Assembly (NCBI RefSeq): GCF_030848805.1
Contig: NC_092364.1
Span: 7,192,001-7,256,000 of the forward strand
DNA from: Temnothorax longispinosus
Taxonomy: Eukaryota > Arthropoda > Insecta > Hymenoptera > Formicidae
Direction of reading: 5' to 3'
Length of the DNA: 64,000 nucleotides
Positions 1-11,131 of this stretch are shown piece after piece. How positions within the stretch are numbered: the first letter of the stretch is position 1; each line of letters starts with the position of its first letter. The notes under the pieces were generated by a model. The model saw only the letters and a list, made by a program, of their open reading frames with translations. It had not been told where the DNA came from and ran no database searches. The translations under genes were made by a program, and so were the position numbers.

Positions 1-870
1 CTGATCGTCATGTAGCAATCTTTCTACGCACCGTGGTCCTCCGTGGTACAAAGGCAACGTAAACGAGATTGCGACGAGGATTGACGCGAGGAAAACGGTA
101 GTCGAAGAGTTAATCGTAAATAATGGCCCGGAGTTCGCGCACGTTCGTGACACACGATAGAATGTATGCACGAATTCTTAGATTGGATAAACGCGAATGT
201 CAGGTGCCCGCGAGGCAAAGAGCGCGAGCACTATTATTAACTCGTTTTATAGCCGGTATCTAAACTGCGAATAAACGAGCATTAATTATGTATGGACGCA
301 ATAAAATCTGTATTGCGCGTGTCGCGGATAAGCGAATCTCACGTTTTGTTTTTATTATTTTCGGCCACAAATCTTCGTGATATATGTATCACCCGTTCGG
401 TTTCGCAGACGTGTTTTGTTGATAAAAAAAATTACGTAATATTTGGTGATTTAGTAAACCAAATGTGCGTAATCACATGGTGTGAATCTATTTTTACGTT
501 TCGTACAATTGGATTCTCTTCAGAAACGTAAAAGTACAAATTACAGTGGGCAAAATAAATCACACAAAGTGAATAGATATAATAAAAGTTACAAAAATAT
601 TTTAAAGAAAAAATAAATTAAGATGGATAAAAAAAATTAATTATGGTATTCAGAATTTATTCATTTTTATTATATTTGCAGTGTACGAAATATATTAAGA
701 GATAAAAGAGAAATTTATTGAAAAGAGGAAAAAATGTTAATTAAATTGAAAAGAGATATGACTTAGAAAGCAAAGCACTGCAAACATAAAGCGTGCACTG
801 GCTAAATATTGAAGAACAAACAATGATAAATAAATCCGCTAACAAAATCTGTCTCCTTCCTTTTTTCTAG
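1..870. other. Noncoding DNA upstream of first visible spineless exon
   Basis: No supportable gene. By position this should be intron of spineless, because the first exon in view starts at 871 after a clean pyrimidine tract and AG, and already encodes the middle of the PAS-A region. The bHLH and N-terminal exons must lie before position 1. The first 250 bases are richer in CpG than the AT-rich sequence that follows. Short open frames here have no recognisable domain. Confidence 0.6.
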
Positions 871-3800
871 TCTGACATCGTCCACCAGAGTGTATACGAA
901 CTGGTGCACAGTGAAGACCGGGAGGAATTGCAACGGCAATTAATGTGGAATTCTTTCCTGCCTGCCGAAAGTGCAAGCCTGCCGTTACACGACGCACTCT
1001 CGTCCCAGCATTGTCATCTGCTCGAACGTAGCTTCACGGTTCGCTTCCGTTGTCTTCTCGACAATACATCCGGTTTTCTGGTACGTATATCTACGCTGCT
1101 TAATGCCGCATCGCTTGTACTTTTGCGTATCTTACATTTTTAACCGCACTAACGCACACAATTCAGAGCGACGAAAACGGATTTTCAAGATATGCTCAAC
1201 ATATAATATTTATTAGAAATCATCCTGATATTTTTTCATTAAAATTGATTTATTATAAATTCAATGGGCTGTCAGTTTTTTAATTTCAATTTTTAAATTA
1301 AGTAGCTTCATGTGTAAAACTGAAGTCGAATTATATTTAATTAAACTTTTAAATAACTTTAAAAACTTGAAATTAGAATCAAATATCTTAATTTTTTTCA
1401 AGAGTAAAAAATTATTTAAAATTTATTAATGACCATATCAATATGTAATATAAATAATTTATTCGACATGAATTTATTTCTTAAGGTATATTTGCGTTTG
1501 TTTGGGAACCGAGAGATTCTAATCCTATCTCGGGCACTCCTTCGTGAAAGCACGTAAACGATCTCGAAATCTTTGCGGCAAATGCGCCACGTAATTACAA
1601 CAAATGGCATGCGCGCTGGCTACCACAGGCAAGGACCAAGCCAGGTAGGAGCCATCAGGACGACGTTCCTTCACGGTTCCCAAAAGCGACGTGCCGGCAT
1701 ACAAAACAGTAATTAATAATTTCACTGTCGTAAAGGGAAGAGGAGCGAACTCTCCTCTCCGTTCCATAACACCGCCACATGCTCTCCCGCTCTCTCGCGT
1801 AATTGCTTTTTTTCCCCGTCCATCTCCTCTTCCAGATCCTCTCTCCCGGGTTGTTTCCTACTTACCCTCTCGACCTGCCATCCATCGAGCTGAAACCGCG
1901 TAGGAATGTGTTAAATTGTTGTCCACGAAGTATCGGTTTCAACAATCTCTTCGTAATTTTCGCGGGACATCGGACGCACGTCAATACAATCGAATTACAT
2001 TATAATTTTTATATATGATAACACTATAGGTGTGTGTCGCCAACTTAAACGTTGTTTTATCGAGTATCAACAACTTTCACTAAAGCGATACAAATGTCGC
2101 TTGGTTTGTACGATGAAATGTGGCGCGTCAGATTGGCTCTCGTTCTCTCGCAACGATCATTCCTGGCGAAGCACCCGGTGCTCGACAGATTTCCTGAATA
2201 TTCCCGGATGAATTTTGAACAGCGCTTACGTCAACGGCCTTAAATCTAGGCCGTGAGGCCGATATTCCCCGCGTAAAAGCTGGACGTGTATAATCATGGA
2301 CCCAGCCAATGAACCGTGACAGCGCGCGGCGAAGATTGAAACGATAATTCGTCCGGACGGCCGAGCTGTCCATCGTTGGTACCGTTGTCCCGACGGCGTT
2401 CAAGAAAAGGTATAAATCAAGGGCCAAACAAAACCAGGTTCTCCCCGGACGAGACGGGAGGGAGGGAAGGAGAGGACGGAGACGAGGGAAAAGGAAGGGA
2501 AGGTCGGGCAGCCGGAGTACGAAGACGCGGCAAAACACTAATTATCTTACGGCAAACACACCGCGGACGCGCGCAGGTATACCTCGGTGTCGAACGCGGC
2601 CGGACGGCGGTATTATCCTGGGTAAAGGACGCGGGGCGCGCGCGCGAGAGAGAGCGAGAGAAGCGAGTTCCGCGCCGCGCCGAGTTCTCGCGAAAGTTCG
2701 ACAAAAACGGCGCCGCTTTGACGTTTATGAAAATGAAACTGTAATCGTAAAAGAGTTTACGGCGCGTGGAGGCGCACCGCCACCACCACCTCCTCCACGG
2801 GACCTGCCCTTGGCGGCATCCTTCGCGACGGGACGTACCTAGCTACCGTGTGCTTCTGCCGTTTTTTGCGACCGCTCCATCTACGTGAGATCCTGTCCTG
2901 TTAGAAGAGAGCGCCACGGGCGCCTTCGATCTGTCACTTGCGGATGTTGCGTTCTATAATGAAACTACGAGCACTCCAAGAATATCATATAATAAAATAT
3001 TATACGTAATACTCTCTAAAAGTTGAAGAATTAAATATCGTTCAAAACGAGTGAAATGCAATGGGCAATGGATATCTATAACGATATTTCTGCACCAAGC
3101 AATCACGGTTTTTTGTGCAACAAAATTTAGTTGTACGATATTTTTTGTCATCACTTTATAGACACTACGAATTATTTATTGCAGCGTCTCGACATCAGGG
3201 GCCGAGTTAAAGTACTTCACGGCCAGAACCGGAAGACGGAAGAGCCACCGCTGGCCCTGTTCGCCCTGTGCACACCGTTTGGGCCGCCATCGCTCCTGGA
3301 GGTGCCGCAGAAAGAAGTGATGTTTAAGAGCAAACACAAGCTGGATCTCGCGCTCGTGACGATGGATCAAAAAGGAAAAATGCTCCTAGGGTATTCCGAT
3401 GCGGAAATAACGAATCTTGGTGGCTACGATCTAGTCCATTATGACGACCTGGCCTACGTTGCCAGCGCACATCAAGAATGTAAGTCCATTTTTATATTTA
3501 CCGCGGCTAAAATAACTTTATTTAGAGAACAGCAGAAAATAAAAAAATCCGCTTTTGAATAAATATTTCCTTTGTTCTTAATTAATAATAATTATAAAAT
3601 ATACGAAATGTAACTAAAAGCGAATTAATATTAGGTATTACCTGCAATTATTTTATACAATATTTTGATGATGTTAAAATTTCGTTGATAGCAAAGCTGA
3701 TTTTGCCGAAGCGACATCGAATTATCTTACGAAATTAGATATTAGCAAATATTGGTACAATTTTAATCTATTTTTTTTCTTCTTTTAGTATTAAAAACCG

Positions 3801-5349
3801 GTGCATCAGGCATGATAGCCTACAGATTTCAAACAAAGGACGGCGGATGGCAGTGGTTGCAGACTAGCTCCAGGCTGGTCTACAAAAACTCGAAACCAGA
3901 TTTCGTGCTGAGTACTCATCGACCTCTCATGTAAGTTTCAACGTTACGTTCGGTTACGCCGAGACGAGCGAGGGCAGCGATACAATTAATTCACATTTCA
4001 GGGAAGAGGAAGGTAGAGACCTGCTCGGTAAACGTACGATGGACTTTAAGGTGAGCTATCTGGACGCCGGATTGACCAACAGCTACTTCTCGGACAGCGA
4101 TACCCTGACGGGGTCGGTCATGACGCCGACGTTACCGGCGCAACCGGCGCCCCAGAGAGTGAACAGGCGATATAAGACGCAGTTGCGGGACTTCCTCACA
4201 ACGTGCACACGCAAGCGCACCAAACTCTCCGCTCAGTCGTCGGTCTCGCCACCGGTGACTCCCACAGTCGCGTCCGTGGATTATCTCGCAGCGGATACCA
4301 GCACGGCGGCCGCGGTCGCTGCGGCGTACAGTAATTTGAATACCATGTACCCGACACCGTACCCGCCCACAGCGGTGGCGGCGAGCACCGATCCATCCCT
4401 GACGACTTACATCGGTCACACGGGCAACTATCATCAGACCCTCTATTCAGCGAGCGCGTTAGATAACAGGTGAGGTGACTGAGAGTATCTAATCTTAAAC
4501 ATTTCGAGATTTAAATTAAACCACTTCAAACATCAATCGCTATATATATGAAAACGCGAATGTATAATGAAAAAGAAGATACACATCGACAAAGAACTTT
4601 ACATTGCAGCTAAATCTTTTTTTTTACATAGGTATCTCACAGCTGCGACGGAGAACCTGTTTCAATACAGGCCGTTGGGCTCATATTATCCGGAGTATCA
4701 CACCGGCACCGCGTATAATGGCTTCATCGACGTGTCGTTGCCTACGTACGAGACCCATCAGCTGACCAGTAAGACGGAGGAGAAGCTCTACTGCCAGCAA
4801 CTCGGTAGCGGCGAGTCGCCCAAATACAGCTACGTGGAGACGAGACACCCCGGAAGCGTCAGCGGTTCACCCTACGCCGCCAGTCCCGTGGCGAGCGTGT
4901 CCACGATGCATCCAACGACAACCGATATGAATGCGGTGCGCGCCGGGAGCAGGCACTCTCTGGAGGGTGGCGCGTCATCCAGCAATTCCGCCGGGAGCTC
5001 GCCGGTGACCAGCGCGGCCAACGGTATGCTGACGCCGAAAATCGAGGACGTAAAAACCGAGGTGTACAGCAATGCCGAGGCGCCGCGACAAACTGTGTTG
5101 ATGTGGGGCGCGCCGCCGTCACGCACACCGCCCAGAAACAACGGCAGCTACAGTCCCCCGACGCCGCATTCGACCCACTCGTCCACGCACTCGACCAACA
5201 CTACCGGCGATCCGCTCAAGTCGCTCGCGGAGATGAACTCCATGAACGGGGACTGCAAATGGCGACAAACCTCCCCGACGGATCAACAAGTGACTGCGCC
5301 AAGTCCGCCAAGAAACAACAAAACGCAACAATCTCAACAGCAGCAGCAG

Positions 5350-5432
<83 letters not shown>

Positions 5433-5439
5433 TCACCAT

Positions 5440-5477
<38 letters not shown>

Positions 5478-8011
5478 GCAACAGCAGCATCAGCAACAAT
5501 ACCCTGTCACGACGTCGCAATATCAAGCAGCCGCAGTTGCCGCTGCGGCAGCTGCCGCCGCCGCCAGCACGATTGGTTACACACACTCTCATCCGGGCCA
5601 TGGCGGACATGGGGAAGCGGGCTCCGAGGTATGGCAAGGAGTGCAACACCATCACTACCAGTACTATCCCTACCACCATCACCACCCCGCACCACCAAGG
5701 CACACGCCCCAGTGAGTGTCACTGCTGCCTCACAGATTTTATTATAATTTTTCGTCGTCATTTACAGTAAGGTGATCAAACTCCCGAAGAAATATATATA
5801 TCATTGCTTGCGCTTTTTAAACTTGCAACTGTACAATACCGATCTTGGCTCTTTGAGAACACTATTGATTTTTATTATTTTATCTTTGCTTCTTGAATCG
5901 GATCGACTTAATCTTTAAATTACAGTTTTTGCTATATTTATATTTCAAATACAAAAATGGGTTAAAATAGTAAACTTTTTAAGAAAATGAAACAAATATT
6001 GAGCACTTTTAAGGCAAATTTAGCAAATCGGAGGATTGATCATCTTAAACTTAAAGATTGAATGTGAGATGCTATTGCTATATACGAGTGGTTTCAATGC
6101 TAAAATAATTTCTATTTAAGGAAAAATTAAATTCCATACAAAACTTTTCACTTTTATATCATGTATAAACAGAACGTTATATAAATTGGATTTAATATTA
6201 TTTTTTGAGATACTTTTTGAAATATTATATTTGAATCTTGAAACCATTAATAATTAGTATTGTTTATTGCATACAAAATCTGTTATTTGCAGATTGTTCG
6301 TAATACAAAAGCATTATCGCATTGAAAAATAAAATCACAATTGCAAAATAAACAGATTGACATACTTCGGCTCGAAGAGGTTCGAATACTTGATAATTTT
6401 AAGTACTCGAACATCTCTATCAATTAAACAGTTTATAATATAAAAATATATTTGAATTTTTATGCGAATATTTACACTTATGGATGTAAATTTTCTATGA
6501 TTTATACTTGTTTATTTAGTACATTGTGAAAGCAAATGCATGCATAATTAAAAATTTATTTTTGCATCAGTTTAAGGAGGTATGACACTTTTGAGCATCA
6601 ACTCTTTTCACGATTTGTTTTAACATATAAGGAATAGAGCAATCGAAAATCGGCTGTAAGGGGTCTTTTTATTATACATTGAAGATGTAAAAAAAAATTT
6701 GTTTGTATATAAAATACATTCTGTCAAAAGAGGCCGTGTGCGTCACGGGGGTCCAGCTGGTGTACGCACGATTTCGGCTGACTGGTATGACCTAGAATAG
6801 AAATCCAAAAAAATTCTTAATCTGTGATAGATTGGCTATGGGAGGTACGTAGCCGTTTTTAAATTGGATTGTTAGTTTTTTTTTTTTGGAACCAATTTTA
6901 TACACGATTTTTCAGTGTAAATTTGGACACTTTTGTTCAAATTAGTGTCAATTTCGCAAAAATTAGTATTTTTCAAAAATCCTACGTACCTCCATAGCCA
7001 ATCTATCACAGATTAAGAATTTTTTTGGATTTCTATTCTAGGTCATACCAGTCAGCCGAAATCGTGTACACCAGCTGGACCCCCGTGACGCACACGGCCT
7101 TTTTTGACAGGGTGTACGAACATGATTTTATATAAAAAAAAAAATTTTTTTACATCTTCAATGTATAATAAAAAGACCCCTTAAAGCCGATTTTTGATTG
7201 CTCTAGCTATTCCTTATATGTTAAAACAAATCGTGAAAAAGAGGTTAAATTTCATGCTCAAAGGTGTCATACCCCCTTAATTTTAATAATTATAATAAAG
7301 TTTACTACCACTTTATAAGAATCATAAGAGTTTAATAACGTTGAGCTCCGGCAATATGATGGTTACTCTAAACGATTGTTCGACAACGTCATCAATCAAA
7401 GAATAAGCCAAACACGCAAGTGTTACGTAAAAAAAAAACAACAATAGTTTTTACATGATTAGGAAATTGCATCCGATTCAATCTTGTTTTCCAAGAAAAG
7501 TATGTTTAAGAAATAAATAAGACGTAATTGGACGGTCGATCGTTTTATAAGTAAACTACTTGATGTTGGATCGCAAATCAAACTTTGCAATTGTCCAATA
7601 TTTTTAATTCGGGTCGAGTTATTAAGAAAGTTTTTGCAATAACATTAAAAAGCAGATTTCTGGCCAATTTCTTGCTCAATGTGTTGTACCAGATCTGTAG
7701 CGGGAGAAGCCCAATTTAGTACACGTAAGATAACGGGGAGACCGTCCATTTGGTTGCAGCACGCCACCGTCAGCTGCGGGAACGGGGACGGGGGTGGCGG
7801 CAGGCATGGGCATGGGCACCGGGGTGGACAACAGCACCAGCAACAACAACAGCAATGTCTTGTACCACCCTCCGCACCACCACCACCACCACCACGTGGG
7901 ATCATCGGCGGCAGTGGGAATGGTGCCAACTGTCCCACAGATTCCAAACCGGACGCCGGGAGTCCTCTGCTGTCCATCTCTGAGGTGACTAACACCTTGC
8001 TCAACCAATAG
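871..8011 (+). CDS. ss: spineless, bHLH-PAS transcription factor (3' part, six exons)
   Basis: Insect orthologue of the aryl hydrocarbon receptor, a nuclear factor that dimerises with Tango/ARNT and specifies antenna, distal leg and bristle identity (family knowledge). Exons read in phase: 871-1080, 3185-3479, 3789-3930, 4002-4469, 4632-5711 and a last exon from 7760 or 7774. Exon 1 carries the end of PAS-A (VYELVHSEDR, ERSFTVRFRCLLDN). Exon 2 has LHGQNRKTEEPP and the start of PAS-B (KHKLDLALVTMDQKG, GYDLVHYDD). Exon 3 finishes PAS-B (GASGMIAYR, WLQTSSRLVYKN). Exon 4 starts with the conserved GRDLLGKRTMDFKVSYLD. Exon 5 is low-complexity, with Gln, Ala and His runs. All junctions are GT-AG and keep frame. 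If the intron after 5711 is retained, translation stops at 5713-5715. The final frame is uncertain: acceptor 7760 ends near 7988 (CCPSLR), acceptor 7774 ends at 8011 (SEVTNTLLNQ). The bHLH part is outside the window. Confidence 0.9.
1081..3184. other. Intron of spineless with a GC-rich internal island
   Basis: The donor (CTG|GTACGT) and acceptor (ATTGCAG|CGT) are clear. Most of the intron is AT-rich and featureless. From about 2230 to 2930 it turns strongly CpG-rich, with purine runs (2445-2520) and GAGA-type repeats (2640-2665). A TATAAAT-like string stands at 2410. I find no PAS or other coding homology in the island. Confidence 0.6.
2230..2930 (+). promoter_or_regulatory. Candidate intragenic CpG island / alternative promoter
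   Basis: About 700 bases stand out from the AT-rich intron by dense CpG, long purine stretches, GAGAG repeats and a TATAAAT-like box near 2410 followed by GC-rich sequence. GAGA-rich, CpG-rich blocks inside developmental genes can be promoters or Polycomb/Trithorax elements. This is inference from composition only; a GC-rich repeat remnant is an alternative. No start site can be assigned. Confidence 0.3.
5335..5505 (+). repeat. ss: Polyglutamine tract (CAG/CAA) in spineless exon 5
   Basis: In frame this encodes 32 Gln, 3 His, 16 Gln, 1 His and 3 Gln, so 51 Gln in all. The centre (about 5362-5430) is an almost perfect CAGCAA hexanucleotide repeat, flanked by purer CAG. An Ala run follows near 5530-5565 and His-rich sequence from 5650. 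The regular CAGCAA phase suggests slippage expansion, so length polymorphism is likely. Confidence 0.9.
5712..7759. other. Last spineless intron
   Basis: The donor is A|GTGAGT at 5712; acceptors are TTGCAG at 7759 and GTCAG at 7773. The intron is AT-rich and noncoding, except for an inserted TTAA-flanked fold-back element at 6576-7276, described separately. Confidence 0.65.
6576..7276. mobile_element. TTAA-flanked fold-back MITE in spineless intron
   Basis: A 701-bp near-palindrome bounded by TTAA at 6572-6575 and 7277-7280. The left end reads GGAGGTATGACAC and the right end GTGTCATACCCCC. The two arms stay complementary for about 330 bases each, meeting near 6890-6970. TTAA duplication is typical of piggyBac and Kolobok elements; with no coding capacity the autonomous partner is unknown. 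The transcript could form a long hairpin. Confidence 0.8.
7754..7774 (+). promoter_or_regulatory. ss: Tandem splice acceptors deciding the Spineless C-terminus
   Basis: The AG at 7758-7759 and the AG at 7772-7773 lie 14 bases apart. Joined to the exon ending at 5711, the first gives a His/Gly/Asn-rich frame ending near 7988. The second gives a Gln/Pro-rich frame ending in SEVTNTLLNQ at 8009. I think the second is the conserved C-terminus, but the first has the better pyrimidine context. A base error in the assembly is an alternative reason for the two frames. Confidence 0.45.
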
Positions 8012-9120
8012 TCAATAGTCCCTTGGTGTCGCTTTACGTCAGCAATGAAGGTAAGCTTGGCCGACGCTAAATGAATGCTACATAGCATCACCGAGGTGAA
8101 TTGAGTGATTTGAGAGAGAACGAACTGTCCAACAAATAAATTTAAGTTTATGTACGATTTATATAAATATAATATTTTTAGGCTTTGTTGTCGGACAGCT
8201 TGACAAAGTACTCAATTATAACAAAGCACGGAATTATTTTATTATCTTAATGAATTTAAAGTAGTTTAATTATTAGAAGTTATGTTTTACCAAAATATTA
8301 AACTGATTATTTTATTAACTAAATTTGTGTAAAATTAATAATACACTATTGATATATAATTTCTTCTTAAATCATAATTCTTCCCTTCCTCAAACGAATA
8401 TAAAATTATTTTTGCATATACATTTTACGTAACATTATATAGAATAAAAATCAATAATTATGGTGCGAGCTTTTAAACCACGTTCTGTATTTTTTTTACT
8501 TTTGCAGGTATCTCTGAAGATGGTATGTCTTCATTGAAGCGGATCCCAAAATGTGTCACTGTACCATATAGATAATGTCGATTAAAAGGAAATAAGAATT
8601 TACGTGTAGTACTGTAACATACTCATTGCAAAGCTAATAACCAATTTAGTATTACATAACTTTTATTAATTTATCCATACCGAGATATACGTTAAGTGGA
8701 TGTTCTTCAGGATTCACAGTTTGAGTCTGCATGTGACACTGATCGCAAGTTTGTATGCGTGAGGGGCAGCGATTACGAGACGTTTTGCGATTTTATTTAT
8801 GCGCCGCTACTGGACGCAACGATTGCATGACGAGTAGCAATACCACCGTATTGTAGAACGGATATAAATAGATAAATCTAACAAATCTCGAAACTATACT
8901 ATTTTTTTTATATTTTTAAAGATTGGTTATATCGAGAACAGATGTCCAACTATTTATTTCAATTTAACTAGTCCTTTTGTAAGAATATAAGAAAAAATCT
9001 AATTTATTATAATGTAAGAAATAATTCTCGTCACATTATATGAAATAAAATTCAGCAATATAAAAGCAAAATTACACTCTATAAAAAGATGAAGATTGAG
9101 AACGAATTATATATATATAT
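8012..9120. other. 3' flank or 3' UTR of spineless
   Basis: No coding sequence is recognised. A good donor at 8051 (AATGAAG|GTAAGC) and an acceptor ending at 8507 (CTTTTGCAG) could define an intron in the 3' untranslated region. No single convincing polyadenylation site can be chosen among many AT-rich candidates. Confidence 0.35.
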
Positions 9121-9122
9121 AT

Positions 9123-9511
9123 AGGGTGTTCTAGGTCAGGTCAGTGAAACTTCAGGGTCTTACAGAAAATTGAATTGAGAATAAAAAAGTTCCTATAAAC
9201 ATAAGTTTGGAAACGCTTCCTTAAAAAAATTACTTAAAAAAGTGATAATACAAAGGTTACATTAATGCGAATAAGGACAACAATTTTATTAAAAGTAGTA
9301 GAAAAATAATTTTCAACCAAATTATCAAATATGTTCAAAATAATGTTCCTGTGTATTAATGCATTCATGCCATCTACGCAATATTGATTGACTGCATTGT
9401 GCAATAACTTTTTAACGGAGTGTTTCCGGACCTATGTTTATAGAAATTTTTTGTTCCAAATTCAATTTTCTATAAGATTCTGAAGTTTCATTGACTTGAC
9501 TTGAAACAGTA
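9123..9511. mobile_element. Palindromic MITE, about 390 bp
   Basis: Inverted arms: GGTCAGTGAAACTTCAG near 9140-9156 is mirrored by CTGAAGTTTCATTGACTTG near 9480-9498. Further complementary blocks (TTGAATTGAGAATAAAAAAG; ATAAACATAAGTTTGGAAACG) occur on both sides. The ends lie in TATATATA tracts, so the target duplication cannot be read; TA is possible. No open frame. Confidence 0.65.
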
Positions 9512-11100
9512 TATATACTGTGTAACACAATAAAAATTTCCGTGATTTATATATAATTTTTTGTTCTTTAATTAATAAGAAAATGTATTGGTTTTACTAT
9601 TGCAATAAGCAAATGTGCATTCTGTTCTTGTTTTGCGATAAACTAAAAAATATATAATGTAAAATAGTGATCACTGCCCGAACACTGAGCAAAATGGAGT
9701 AATAAACGACATTCCTTTGAACCAAAAAGCATCAAACGCTATTCGTATCTAAGAATGAGAGCACAAAATTTGTCATTTTGATCTTCGACAAGCGCAACAA
9801 ATGCGACTTTAGTTTGTATTTACTATTAATATATCCGAATAATTCTACCCGTACTCTAATGCTTTTGTATGCCGTGCTATTGCGTTTGTACAATTCTTTT
9901 TCTTTTCTAAAGGAGAATATGGATTCTGTGATATGTGTTAGGTAATTTAAATAATATTCTTCAGAAGGCGTAACTCGAGTGTAATTATTTATTGACATAG
10001 AAATGGCGATAAGAAAACTCGTCCAAAATTTGAAAGATTTGCATATAATGTATCGTGATACGAATTATGGAAACACAAGACGGTGAATTCTTTTCTAAGT
10101 GAAAATCGGAAGTGTTGACGAGAGATTGATTCTTGTAAGGACACGAATTTTTTAAGGATGCAGAGTAAGAAACGATGATTTTAAAAGTGCAGGTTGTTAT
10201 ATAACGATAGGCAAAAAGATAGTCTTGTTTAAATAAGAAAAAAAAGGACACTATATCAATACACATTCCACATCACACACATATGTATAAGCGATCTCTT
10301 TAAGTTACATGCAGTAAAATCGAATTTCTACTGCCGGGATAAGGCATAAATATAAAGTAAGTTCAATAAGTTTTCTTCCTTTTACAATAAAACCTATACT
10401 CTCCACTTTACATGACAGTTTTCTTTATAAAAATCGAGACTTTGGTGTCACCGGATATTTTAAATTTAATATCCTGCGCAACTCTCCTGCTTCCTGCATA
10501 TTTATTTTGAATTTGCAATAATTAATGGATTATTGATAAAAGTTGGAAATGAATATAAATTCCCGTTTGCATTAGTCGATTAATCTTGCTACAACTATAA
10601 AAGTAAGAACTCGTCTGTAGTAATTTTGTCCAATACGACATTGAGAGATTATAAAAATCACTAAAAATTATTTCTAAGATTCAAAATTAAAAATATTTTA
10701 ATAGCATTTATTATTAAGAGAGTATATAATGGCGTTTTGTTTAGCAATGAACATCTTGTATTAAAAATATAAATATAAATTATAGTTTTTTTATAAAATT
10801 TCCTGAACATAATTATATACTTTGATTAATAGGCTACTGCAACGGGAATCGATACAAAGCTTTGTGTTCCTTAAGTTATTCGAGTTCTCTTTCGAGTGTT
10901 GAGAATCTCGTTAGACGATCGGATAAGGGGACGGAAGGTGATGCGATATTTGTAGTCCGTTAATTCGGCTAAACTTGTCTTGCCAATATTTTGTTAATAT
11001 GTTTGTAATTTTTGTACTTAATTAATTTATACACATTATTTATGTATATGTGTAATTCGTGTTTAGCGACGCTAGGCGGGCCTTCCAATAATTTTAAGCG

Positions 11101-11131
<31 letters not shown>

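Noticed and set aside
4132..4434. Arg-rich antisense frames in spineless exon 4
   Set aside because: They lie wholly opposite a well-supported exon with conserved protein sequence and have no domain.
5119..5703. Leucine-rich open frame antisense to the polyglutamine tract
   Set aside because: It is the complement of CAG/CAA codons of spineless exon 5; poly-Leu is the automatic antisense reading.
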